Shown: one piece after another, positions 43,907 to 55,210 of the stretch
Numbering within the stretch: the stretch's first letter is position 1
How the letters are laid out: each line of letters opens with the position of its first letter
Assembly: GCA_021234155.1 (NCBI GenBank)
Contig: JAJEKV010000023.1
Span: 11,165,641-11,229,640 of the forward strand
DNA length: 64,000 nt
Direction of reading: 5' to 3'
Source of the DNA: Isoetes taiwanensis
Taxonomy: Eukaryota > Streptophyta > Lycopodiopsida > Isoetales > Isoetaceae
The notes under the pieces: model-generated
Seen by the model: the letters and a program-made list of their open reading frames with translations, nothing else
The model's database searches: none
Told to the model about the DNA's origin: nothing
Made by a program: the position numbers and the translations under genes

Positions 43907-45021
43907 GCATCATTTTAATGGAGGTATTCTTTCTGTTGATGGAAATGAGACCTTGAAGTACTGTAACCTTGAAATAATGATCAGAAAACAAATTCCTGTT
44001 TATGCATTTGCAAGAAATGCCATTGTAACAAAATAAGAGGCATCCACACAAATAACTAGCATAGCATCATCACCGCATGATGTTATAACAAACTCCAAGT
44101 TTTGTCGAGATGCCAATGCAACAACATAGCCAGCTTTGTATGAGATAGGCTCTTTTGAACATGACAAGTTATATAGAACATAGAACAAATATGTATCATG
44201 ATCATCAAATATTATCAATAAATTCATTGAGACTTTTTTGATATTTCTAATGTGCACAAGGAAATACCCCCTTTAAACGTAGGCCAAATGTTATGTTTTG
44301 CTTGCATATATTCTTGCAATCAACATGGAAGTTAACTGCACTTAACATTTCACATTGGCATTTGAAGGGTTTGGGTTACACCACATTTATCAATGTCTTA
44401 CAACATTGCTAGACAAGATGTTTTTGAATTCAATATACTTTGCGATAAACAGATGCAACATCTATGTCTTCATATCCAATTGATAGCATTGAAAGATCAT
44501 CGCCAAACTCTTCTGTAGTTTTGTATGACCAAAGTCAACATGTCTTTTAATAATGGTGCAACTTTATATTGTTATTTAAATGAGCATTACATTCTTTTTG
44601 AAACTTCGCCTTTGGAAGTATATTGTATGTTGCATTATCACATTACACCTATCCAGATGTTTCTTTAATGCTTCATAAAACATGGGAAGCGCATTCCCCT
44701 CTCAATATTGCAAACATTAATGCTTCAAAAAACGTAGGAAGCGGATTCCCATCTCAATATTGCAAACATTGGTCATGTATATATGGCTTATTTTCAATGG
44801 AATATCCACTCTAAACTTAGGCCAAATGGAAGATCCTTAACTAGAAGATTCTTGCTAAGCCCTCCAATGCCAGTAGTTGCAGTGGAAATGCCAATTTGTT
44901 GTAGATGCAATACATGTGGTGAGAATGCATATTTTGTGCTCCATTGTTCCTCCTACAATCCTCATATGCATATTTTCATGCTCCAAATCTTTATTTAGCA
45001 ATAAACAACCACCTTTCAGAT
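43907..45021. other. No gene seen
   Basis: 3' flank of the TPR exons. A 55-bp imperfect tandem (GGAAGCG(C/G)ATTCCC...TATTGCAAACATT) lies at about 44685-44770. The minus frame 44000-44257 has no domain. Confidence 0.5.
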
Positions 45022-45058
45022 TGTTACTAGGCCCGGCAACGCCGGGCACCATAACTAG
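45022..45058 (+). mobile_element. Helitron 3' terminus
   Basis: GCCCGGC-AAC-GCCGGGC (45031-45047) is a perfect 7-bp hairpin, followed after 7 nt by CTAG (45055-45058) and then T, the arrangement diagnostic of Helitron 3' ends (hairpin, CTRR, insertion before T). The element must extend to the left. Its TC-start was not identified. The PYG7-like exons end 1.15 kb upstream and may lie within it. Confidence 0.7.
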
Positions 45059-45064
45059 TAGTTA

Positions 45065-45420
45065 TTAATTTACAAAACCACCTCACTTAAGAGCACGTGG
45101 ATCGAGGTGCACAAAGGTGTGAACCTCAATTGTCGTGCAAAAATGACAATTTTCTTTTTTATTTCTATGAAAACCACCCCCTTTTCTATGGAAACATTCC
45201 CTATTTCTTCATTAGACACCTCTCCATGTCATAAAAGAAACTTGGAGAGGTATGGAGAGGTTTCCACAAAATGTTGTGAAAGTTTCCACTTTCTATGGAA
45301 ACCTCCCCTATTTTCTAAGTGGAAGCCTCCATGAGAGAAGGGGTCTCCATGAAAGACTGGAGACAATTCCAAGAAAAGTAGTTTTCCATGAAAAGTAGAG
45401 GTTTTGAAGGAAAGTTGGAC
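45065..45420. repeat. Dispersed repeat with GGAAACCTC(C/G)CC words, copy 2
   Basis: Matches 39950-40135 (TTTACAAAACCACCTCA, GATCGAGGTGCACA, GTGCAAAAATGA). It begins a few bases after the Helitron end, so the Helitron probably inserted at or near its edge. Confidence 0.7.
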
Positions 45421-45462
45421 AAAATCAGGCGCCAATAAAACCATCAAACCATCGGTTACGCT

Positions 45463-46020
45463 GGTGGTCTTACAAATGCAATAATCAGCATTTCATTTCT
45501 CTCTTTCACCATATTTTGTCTTAAAAATATGAAAAATAAAAAGCTAAATGATCAACAATTTCTTTTAAGGCTGAGCTCCATGAGGGCTGCAACTCAGAGC
45601 CCCACCAATTTTTTCATAATTTCAGACCCATAATTTCAGACCCCTCCCAGAGCCGTGAAGATTCAGAATAAAACAACGGTTCCAAAACATTCAGAAAAAG
45701 GTAATAAAATGTTCCTTTTTCAAAATATTGCGAAAGGATGAAAGCAGATCGAGTAACCAGGTCGAGCTGGTTACTCGACCTGCTGGTGGTCTTACAAATG
45801 CAATAATCAGCATTTCATTTCTCTTTTTCACCATATAGGTCTTAAAAATATGAAAAATCTTCATGAGGGCTGCAACTCTGCGCCCTACCAATTTTTTCAT
45901 AATTTCAGACCCCTCCCAGAACCGTGAAGATTCAAAATAAAACAACGGTTCCAAAACATTCAGAAAAAAGGTAATAAAATGTTCCCTTTTCAAAATATTA
46001 CGAAAGGATGAAAGCAGATT
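45463..46020. repeat. Tandem duplication of about 240-280 bp
   Basis: GGTGGTCTTACAAATGCAAT...GAAAGGATGAAAGCAGAT occurs at about 45463-45745 and 45784-46020. The first unit has extra segments, including a short duplication of CATAATTTCAGACCC. Confidence 0.9.
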
Positions 46021-46323
46021 GACTTGTAACCCAATTCAATGATCTAACGGCATATTAAACTTTAATAATCTAACAGCATAAGCGTACTAAAATTTAATGA
46101 TCTACCGGCATATAAAACTTACATATAAATAGGGATAAAACTCTGTACAGAATAATTCAATCCAACCCCAGAACTTGGAGACAGGTATCGAGCAGTGAAA
46201 GAACCTAGACTACAATAAGAATCTATCACCCAAAATATATGTCTTCTGCATAGATGCCTCTTTAATCTCTGGACAATTGTGACGAAAACAAACTGAGACC
46301 ACATGTTAGTATCATCAACGTCC

Positions 46324-47692
46324 CTAACTACTCCTGCTACGCTTGCGAATTTGTTTCCGCATGCTGCCCATATCATTAAGATTTGGGCCAGGACTAGCTT
46401 GAGGAATTGGCAATGAGTATAGGAATTGGGAGACAGGAATTCCAACTGCGGGGAATCTGCAACGAGCAATGGAAAAATAATCATAAGGATGCAAAATGAT
46501 AATCAGGTGTATTTGCCATAATATGATACAACTATGCAAAAAAAGGTCTATATCAGATGCTAAAAAAAAAATTAACAAAGAACATGGAAATGTGTGAGAA
46601 GAATGTCTTACCCCTAAAGGGCACTGCGGGCTCTGTCTCCCCATTCCTCATGTGGTTTTGCTCCATCCTTTTGCAACGTTTAAGTTCTTCTCTTAATGCA
46701 GCATTCTCTGCCATTACAAATGCCACAGATTTCTCCATTTGCTTACATTTGACCTCCAACATCTCACCTTTTTTCTCTAAATCCTTCACATACTCTCTCT
46801 TCCGCTGTCTAGACATTGATGCATGTTCTCTGTTCCTGTTCTTCCTGCAACAGAAAGATGTTCAACAAAACATACACCTTCAAACCTAAAGCATCAAAAC
46901 TGATTAAAAAAAAAATCTGCACACATTCAACTACTAAAAAACCAAGCTTGATCCTCAGTGCAATAAAAAGGATAAGTTTAATTAATTGATGAAAATCTAG
47001 CTGTGTCTAACATGGATGCACATCCTTAAAAGAAAGCATACTCCTTCCAGCATCAAATCTAATAAAAATCAAGCTAAAAGAATGTCCTCTCCAACAAAAT
47101 ATTCAACCATCTAACTAAAACAGGACTTTTTCTAAGTAAGCTAAAAAATACCATCCCTTCAACCAGCGTCCTCCTGAAGAATCAAGAAAAAGAGGTGTAG
47201 CTAACTGTGAAAATCAGCTAAAAAGGGTCTCTAAGATGGGCACACGTTATACTTTCTTCAAATCCTAGAGGATCAAGGGCAACAATTGTACGTGAAAAGA
47301 AACTAAACTTTTGAAGGATGTATTATGTACCTCATTTCTCGACGAAGCTCCACATCATCACCAGGGCAGGGCTTTGAAGAGGGACTTGGAGGATCCAACT
47401 GCTCAGCTAAACCGTTCATAGCTTGACTAGAACTGCATCCCGAGGAAGCAGATCCAGATTTTGCAACAATTCCGATGCCCCCATCTGCAGTTGCAGGGTC
47501 AACAATCATCGGAAAAGGGTTTACATCAACAGAAATTTTTTCAGAAGAAGGAATCTCAAAGGAAATCAATTCTTCCAACCATTCGCTGAATTCTTCAGGG
47601 CAAATTGCATCCTGGGAAGAAAGAAGGGGCAAGGGATCAAAAGGAAACACATCTGAGACATCAAACGAAGAGCAGGAATCCGCCATCGCCAT
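46324..47692 (-). CDS. bZIP transcription factor, group B (bZIP17/28-like), soluble form
   Basis: Three exons on the minus strand, 238 aa: 47692-47331, 46844-46612, 46445-46324. All splice sites are GT-AG and the phases agree. The ATG at 47690-47692 is chosen because the frame upstream opens only with TTG. Exon 1 is acidic (DVSDVFPFDPLPLL, EEFSEWLEELISFE), a likely activation region. The exon 1/2 joint builds the basic region RKNRNREHASMSRQRKREYV (N-x7-R intact) and the zipper continues ...VAFVMAENAALREELKR; MAEN-LR is typical of group B, whose members are ER-anchored stress sensors released by S1P/S2P. No transmembrane segment or S1P site follows: exon 3 gives VGIPVSQFLYSLPIPQASPG and a basic end RKQIRKRSRSS. 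An alternative acceptor 12 bp upstream shifts the frame. It binds DNA in the nucleus by family role. Confidence 0.8.
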
Positions 47693-47759
47693 AACAAAGG
47701 GCTTGGAAGGGAAAGCAGGCAACACGGTTTTTAGGACCGCCAAAAAGGCTTAAGGAGAT

Positions 47760-48463
47760 GGAATGCAGTTTCCATGCAACCGGTATTCGGAATTAGGTTA
47801 CTTTCTTTTGAAGTCTTCGGTCACGTTGAATATTTTTGGGTTGTAACTTTTAACAACATGGCAACCGGGGAGCCCATTCAGCCTCCGGAATGGAAAGCGG
47901 CGGGCTTGATTCCGCTCAACAGGTAAAGAACAGGTAAACGGGTCAAATTTTGCATCCTCCCCAGTTGCCATGTTGTGGGGGGACGAAACAGGGTCGCTGA
48001 TTCAGGACCCGCTCCCAGCTGCCGCCGGTCGCGGGACCCCCTGGAATCATCTCCCCTGTTTCCATCCCCCCATACAAAGTAGAAATAGGGCCGCACGTTT
48101 TTGGGGCACGTTTTTGGGTTGCCCCAAGAGCAATCCCTGGGCATGGAGGTGAGGATTGAGAGATATTCGTGGAATGTTCAAGAGTGAGGAATATGCGAGG
48201 TCGAGATATGTGCCTAGTCCGGAAGTGTGAGGAATAAACCATTTCGACGATCAGAGATATGCCAAAAAAAGATGCCAAACCTGTAATAGTTGCTAAATTG
48301 AGTTCCATCGAATATGCTCAGGCCTCAGAGTTCGCATGCAGTTAGTCGATCACATGCGTGGGCAGCCAGCGCATGCACATACAGATGAGAATTTGCTTTT
48401 CTGACTATTCTTTTTTAGCAGGGTTGCCTAACCCCCCCTGCCCACTTTCCTGCGTTCTTAGCT
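47760..48463. other. Upstream region of the bZIP gene
   Basis: No gene. Contains a tandem GCACGTTTTTGGG pair at about 48091-48119 and mixed GC content. The promoter of the bZIP gene would lie here. Confidence 0.4.
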
Positions 48464-48464
48464 A

Positions 48465-48486
48465 TGCCACGTGTCCTGCCACGTCA
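48465..48486. promoter_or_regulatory. Paired ACGT elements (G-box and TGACGTGG-type)
   Basis: TGCCACGTGTCC (G-box CACGTG at 48468-48473) is followed after a few bases by TGCCACGTCA (48477-48486), whose complement TGACGTGGCA matches the bZIP17/28-type UPR element core TGACGTG. The pair lies about 0.78 kb upstream of the bZIP start. Function is inferred from the motif only. Confidence 0.4.
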
Positions 48487-50379
48487 GCTGTTTTTCATCT
48501 CAACCATTAGATTTCTTAATTTTGCATCGGACGGCCATGAAAATTAGAAAGTCCTTGAAAATCACTTTTCCTCTTCTCCGACCGTCCCGACTTCCTCCTC
48601 TGCTTCTGCACTGGCTTCTCCGACGCATGCCTTGTCTGCCTAGGTTGCCTTCTTTATTTCGTAGATGGTTCCTTTGTAGCAAACAAGGTTCTGTTTGCTC
48701 AGCCATTTCAAAACTTTGGATTTCAGCAATCGAAACTCCAGTTTAGGGTCAGTGGTATGAGATTACCATGGATTTTTTATTGCGTTTGAAGCTACTGCTG
48801 TCGCATAGATGCATGCATGGGTTCAAATGCCTTCAAGCTATCACTGTCCCAAATGGCAAGTCATGTATTATCTTCATTACTGTTTGCAAGCATAAATTTC
48901 GAGGTGGTTCTATATGGACACCGATTTTGTTTAGCAGTCTTGGGACTGAAGCCGCATTTGCTGCAATGAAACTTACATACTTACATACCCCATTGATGAA
49001 GCCGATTTGCCCAGATACGCATAGTTTTGGAAAAGACAGGTGAATGCTTGTTCCTCTTTTAAAGTTATGATCTTTTGTGCTAGTCTAGTGAGATTTGGGG
49101 AGGTAGTGATCCATGATTCCAGGAGTAATACATTTGGAGTTGTATCCAAATTACAACAGGATTATTTTAGGTCTCCGATTGTGAAAGAAATGAAATCTAT
49201 TTTAGCATTTGTTATGAGAAAACTTCAGAAAATTAGAAAGCTTCAAACAGATGAGCAGGAAGTAGACAGAGACAAGGACAAGAGACAGAGACATGCATCT
49301 TGTTTTAGCCAGCTCTGGCCTATGCTCTGCAAAATGATTGTGGCCTTGAAAATTTGTACTCCGAGCTAATATATATTACCAATATCATTAGCCTGAGCGA
49401 GAAGTCTTTGGATTGTAGTAGTTAAACAAAAGTCGTGATATCCCATCTTTGTTGAAGTTTAAGAAATACTGCCTTTCTTGCAATCCGGACAATTGATCCT
49501 TCTTGCTGTGCTTTATATACACGCAAAATTTATAGACCATATGCGTCTTACCTTCTCGTTTACCTGCTTTCTTCAGATAATCCCTTCTTCAGAAAAGAAT
49601 AGGAAATTCTTTAAACTCTGCTGCTAACGGTTCTAAAGACAATATTACCCTTAACACAAATTTTAATGTCAGTTCTCAGGAATGGAGGCTGTCATAGTCG
49701 TGCTCGCTTTCTGTGACCAGATTTAACAGTATAAAGAGCTTTTAAGGGCCCTTAGAAATCATATGGGATTGTTTTAAAATGGAGACAGCCATGACAAGGG
49801 ATTGAGCAGGACATAACATCGAGGCTTCAGCCCAATGTCAAGTACGTTGTTATAGCTGTTGTGGCAATCAAAGATCTTCTCAAGCAGAAGATATTGTTGC
49901 AACTCTTAAGTTCAAAATTTCAAATGTAGTACAAAATATAATCAAATTGCCAGGTACGTATCTAATATTCAAATCTATTGTTCTTGAGAGTGCTCATGTA
50001 TTCCCATCTTCTCATGTTCTTACAACGGTTATAGAAAAAACTACAAATATATGGCATTAGTGGATGTTGTTTTTAGCTTGAGAAAGAATTGCAAGGCATC
50101 AAATTTATTTTCACATCATATATTGTAGGATAAAGGTTTTGGATTCCGTCTGGTCAAAGATTAAAGGAAGTTTCATTGTCCAAGTTTTTCTACTTAGGAG
50201 GACCTTTGGTTGCCAAATGGTGCGCACTTAAGGTTTTTGATGGATATGAATCATAGGAATGCCATGTTTATGCCAACATATTCCACTCTTAACAAAAACT
50301 GCAGAAGCTGCTGATGGCCATATAGATGAATCAGCAGTCAATGACCTTGCTTCCTGTTGCGAGAATTGTGATATTTATA
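48487..50379. other. No convincing gene
   Basis: Plus-strand frames 48768-49043 and 49040-49369 (the latter with DYFRSPIVKEMKSILAFVMR) are protein-like in places but have no recognised domain or splice logic. Confidence 0.4.
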
Positions 50380-50401
50380 AAAACAATAACTTTGCAGATG
50401 G

Positions 50402-50660
50402 ATGGTCGGGACAGTGTTGTACAATATCCTTATGCGAGGAAAGAATGAGTACGAGGTTCTTCTTCACAAAGGAAGATATTTTGCAGCTACTTCAAGTCAC
50501 AAAGAAAGTAGGCAGGGGATTGAACAAAACATAAGTGGTAGGCTGAAAGGGAACACATTGTATGACGTGCGTGCAATGGACGATCTGGTTCTACAGAGGT
50601 TGCTGCAACACTTTATGTCAAGATTTGAACGCACACTATATTTCTCTTGGAAGGTATGGG
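50402..50660 (+). CDS. Exon-like segment of an unidentified gene
   Basis: Open frame (MVGTVLYNILMRGKNEYEVL, GRYFAATSSHKESRQGIEQN, DDLVLQRLLQHFMSRFER) ending at a good donor TGGAAG|GTATGG near 50655. An acceptor TTTGCAG lies at about 50397. Balanced composition and both splice signals suggest a real or formerly real exon on the plus strand. A second frame upstream (50259-50400) may be another exon. Family not recognised. Confidence 0.33.
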
Positions 50661-50689
50661 TTTTGACCAACTTTTGCATATTCCAGTGA

Positions 50690-53600
50690 TACACTTGTTA
50701 ACTTGCCTGAACACCTGGATTGAAACTAATATCTGATTTGTCTAATCATGGGGTTAAGATAAAAGGAACAATAATAGGACCAAATGTACATGACAACCTA
50801 TGTTAGACCCATCTTTTTCACCACTACTTGTTCTAGTAACAGATCCAATTTCCTCCCAAATTGTTTTGCTTTTTGTAGGCAGTAATTGTGCATTTGCACA
50901 ATCTTGCAAGATGTCAAGGAGGATAGGTACTATCAGCTCTCTCTCTCTCTTGCTGCTCAAATACTGGACTTCGTATACATGTAGAGGCTATATGATTGCT
51001 AGTCACAGGAGTCTTCCACTGCTGGTCAAGAATTGCAAAACCAATGTGGTTGAGTTCTAATGCCCAACTTCAACCACCAAATGCTCCATCTGTAGTCTAT
51101 GTGGAGGTAGTCTCTATGGGGAGGTCCACGCATCTTTCAATGTCAGGTATAGGAAACAATCTTGTTCAAATGTTCAGTTAAAGATCAGATCGTTGTAATT
51201 TATCTGCTATATTGTATCTTTCTAGGTGCTGCCACAGCTAGTCTAATATTTGCAGCTGCAAAATGAATTAGGTTCTCTAGACTGGAGAACAACAGTGGTC
51301 TATATGACCAAATGCCATGTAGAAGAATATGCTTGGGTACAAATGCATCATAATACTCATAAATCTTCTTCATGTAATAGATAATTGGAAAATTACAAGT
51401 TTATGCCAAATTGCTTTAATTGTGCCTTGGCTATCTTGGGTGCAAAGAACATGCACATTCACAAATAAACTATGTATTGTATCTTTCAAAATCTACTCAA
51501 CAAACTTGTCCGTATTATGCAATATTATGCACGTATCATTTGCATCAACATAGGCAAGTGGCTTGTACTTTGCTAGGTTATCATGCTGGCATGGCTCACA
51601 TAGAAGTTGTGTACAATCCTTTTCCAAGTTCAGTTGAGTGTCTTATGCCATTTTTCCTCTATTCTTTCCATCTTATGACATAACATGGTAAATTAATACA
51701 AAGGTTCTAACCTCCAAAATATTTGCACTCAATAGAATTCATTTCAACAACATAGTATTGTGTATGCATTAAACAAAATGTCAACTACTACAACATTATG
51801 GATGTCAACCACTACAATACTATGGCCGCATTAAAATTATTTCCTATCAATCAATGAGCGTGACGCTGTTGCATGTTGGAAGCCATCATAGAATATTTAA
51901 TCTTTCATAGTTATGTAGATATGCATTGTACACAACGTTCACATTTTCCTTCAATACTAAAACATCTTCAATGTAAATAAGAGACGACTATAATCACCAT
52001 AGATGTAAATAGATGGTCATAATTACCAGAATTGATTGTTTGAAGAAACAAGGGCATGGGCATAAATATGTCACTCTCCTAGAGCTACAAAATAATTGAA
52101 GTAACTGCAACATCCAAACTAATTCTTGCTTTTGAAATTGTACCACCTTCCCTTCCAACCTCTTCTTCCTCATCCAACACAACTAATTTTCCTTCGTCTA
52201 GCCCCATCTCAACCCTGCTCTACTGCTAGTTGTTCTTTTTTGCTCCTGGCCTGGGATTTGAATTCGGAAGACAAGTCCAGTTCTCTAACTTCTACACTCT
52301 TCTACCAATTGGATAGAGAACAAACTTAATCTGATATTCCAACTCTGACTCTTCTAGGACCAATCTGGCTCACTATCTAGGTGGATTCTGGATTCTCCCT
52401 GTTATCTGCACTGCTTCGCAGGCATCAACACTCCTGAATCTCCAAAGCTTCTTTTCCGATATCACAGATAAATCCAGCAATTCCTTTAGTTCGACAACAA
52501 CCCTACCTCACAACCTCTTCAATCAGAAGGTACTTCTCTGTATGAGCAACCTGTCGGATTCATTCACAACAACCAGTAGTTCACCTTCACTGCATCAAAC
52601 GGTTTCACAATGGCCAATCTTTACCCCAAATGCGTTTTTCCATGCCTCAGACCGATGTCTGCCTTTATTCAATTTCCTGGCATCACGATTCAATCTTCTA
52701 TTGTTCGCTTCTGCCTGTCCAATTCCGATGTCCAGTTCCCTTTCTTCTGAACCCATTCTTCTTTATCATTAGTTTTACATGTCATACGGATCCACATGTC
52801 AATGAATATCGCATGACAAACAACCCATATATTCTAGCATTTCGGCCCATATATTCTAATATTTTATTGCCTGACCATGCCCTTTTTGCCACGGACGTCC
52901 TTTGCCATGTCATAAAAGATGTTATCGCCTCATATTTTCTATGACCCCTCTTATGTACATGCAGCATTATCTCTTATAGAGATTGAACCATCCAAAAAGT
53001 TTTTTAGATTTTTATGTTTTTGAGAATATAAAATGGACAGAATTTCAAGGATTGCAGAACTTCTATACACATCATAACCGAGTTTCCATGTAGCTCGATT
53101 AAAGAATCGATCGTTTGCTTGTTTGTACTGGATAATGACGGTGCCTGAGGAGGTATGAGTGGTGTTTTGGAACATGTAGGGGATTTAGGGCAGATGCGTT
53201 AGATTTATTACTAGCCTTGTTGGGATTCTTCCATAAAACTAGTTGCACCAGTGGCAAGTGGGAAAATCATGAAATAGAGAACATTCCTTTAGTTACGGAA
53301 TTATTCAGAGCCTACAATACCCATTGGAAAATGGCCCATGAGCAATGTGGATCTAATTCCAATATTTATTATTGCTTCAATGTTTCCTAGCATTGTAAAC
53401 TCTAGGCATTGACTAATATACCAAATGTATGTTACCACCTTTTTAACATGTATCAAGTACATCATCTAGTAATAACATTTGTACAATTCGCCTTTTAATA
53501 TGTCAGTTTTTAAATTGAGGATTTGGGCACTGCAACCTTAAATCTTCTTGTCTTTTGAATTTGCAAATTGCTAAGAGTGACTACCATCATAAAGAGATGC

Positions 53601-53895
53601 AGACAACAACTGAGAATGGAATTGCAAGGGACTGTAAAACACGATAAATAAAAATTTCTGATGTGGAACAATACCTGTCCTCATAAAAATAAGTTGTCTT
53701 TTCATTTTTAGAATTGTTTCATGTCATGTAGCTCAAGTGACACCAAATCAGTTGAAAGATGACCTAAGGAAAACATAACCAATAGACAAGAGTCTTTTCG
53801 TTGTTGTGTAGTAATACACCCTTTGAGTTTGCAATGGATATTGGCAATGCTCCAGAAGAACCATGGCATTTTCAAATATGAAGTCCACACTACTT
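50690..53895. other. No gene seen
   Basis: Many short overlapping frames, none with a domain. A CTCTCTCTCT run lies at 50937-50948. The sequence near 52440-52780 is C/T-rich on the plus strand. Confidence 0.45.
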
Positions 53896-54186
53896 TCAAA
53901 ATAACAGGCCTAAAATACTACCTTCCACAATGAAAACTATAAACCTGTGCACAACTACAAACTTGATGTTATGCGCAATTTCATAGCACAATTTTAGCAG
54001 CCAGAAGATAAATTTATCCACCGTAACAGGTATTGCCACAGGTTGGCCAAGACCCTGCATATTAAGAGCACTCAACAATGACTTGCACAACCTTTCTATT
54101 ATATTTGACGACCCAATCTGTTGAATCAATTGACTGCCGACCCCTGCCTGCCCTTGGCTAAGGCCTTCTACAATAATATTTTGTAT
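53896..54186 (-). pseudogene. Exon-like fragment, unidentified
   Basis: Continuous minus-strand frame of about 97 codons without an ATG start (opens after a TGA near 54187): QNIIVEGLSQGQAGVGSQLI, then ERLCKSLLSALNMQGLGQPV and TVDKFIFWLLKLCYEIAHN. The composition is protein-like and hydrophobic toward its end. No splice sites or family recognised. Confidence 0.28.
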
Positions 54187-55087
54187 CCTTCTTCAAAAAT
54201 TGGTTGCAAGAAACAAATAGATTGCAATGATGCCATGCTCCATGAATGAAGAAGCTTTAGGAAAAAAATCGTAATAGGATTTGCATGAACAACATAGCCA
54301 ACAAATTATTTATCATCAATAGCACTTATCTCATACATCCATAATCAATCTGTGCACAAATGCCCAAGAGATCTTTTGGCAAGGTCGGCATTTAATTCTT
54401 CTACACGATCTCCACTAATCTGCACAGCGAAATGCTGGTCGACCTGCATGTTCCGCTCTAAACACTGGTCGGATGCTTCCATCGTAAAAAATGACTATTC
54501 TGCTCAAAATGCTGTGACCTCTGCATCCCTTCATACACAAAAACTGTCTTTGCTGAAAAAAAAAAAATCAGAAGTCTACAGACCATTGAAAATAGGGCAC
54601 ATGAAAATGAACAATAAGGATAAAACCCTAAAAGCTATTAAATCGGAGTACATGCGGATAACTATAAACATGGTCACATAATTTCTTTTCATGTTAAAAA
54701 TCAACAACTAAAAAAAATGTGCACTCTAGAAATACTATTTGGTACATCTATTCGACTTCCACAACCACCTAGATGTTGGAAGGGACAAAAAAGTGTACGG
54801 AAGGTTCTTACAAATTTGAGTGTAAAATTAATTTGTGAAATGACATTGAAATTAGTTTGTCATCTGGAATGAACTATTGTTATATAGATTCTACAGTATT
54901 GAATTGAATTTAATTTGTTTATATTGTTTCTATAGTGAAATGACCGCAAGCTTCAAACAAAATTAGAGATTAACTTATTGGAGGTTCTAGATGTTGCTTT
55001 TTGCTTTTTACCTTATGCATTTAGACTAATATAAAGAGCTTATATATAGTTCAAGAACTGAAAGTATCTATGACCTAGGCTATCATT
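54187..55087. other. No gene seen
   Basis: AT-rich. An A-run lies at 54558-54567. GTGCACTCTAGA(A/T) at 54720 also occurs at 28301. Confidence 0.45.
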
Positions 55088-55210
55088 GCATAGGTAAGAT
55101 AAGATAAGAATTTTTACGTCCACGGGAACCCAACGGGTTATGGGACGGCACATGCAAGGGCAACAACCCATCTAAAACCCAGGGACTAGGCCCCATCACC
55201 AAATACAATA
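55088..55210 (-). mobile_element. LINE 3' end remnant
   Basis: GATAAGATAAGAATTTTTACGTCCACGGGAACCCAACGGGTTATGGGAC is a diverged copy of the 3' end at 57045-57090 (ACGTCCACGGAGACCAATAA, GTCATGGGAC), with a GATAA-type tail. Confidence 0.55.

Noticed and set aside
46119-46484. Independent minus-strand gene here
   Set aside because: It overlaps exon 3 of the bZIP gene and is best seen as its alternative reading frame.
47693-47743. Upstream extension of the bZIP protein
   Set aside because: The frame opens only with TTG; the first ATG is at 47692.
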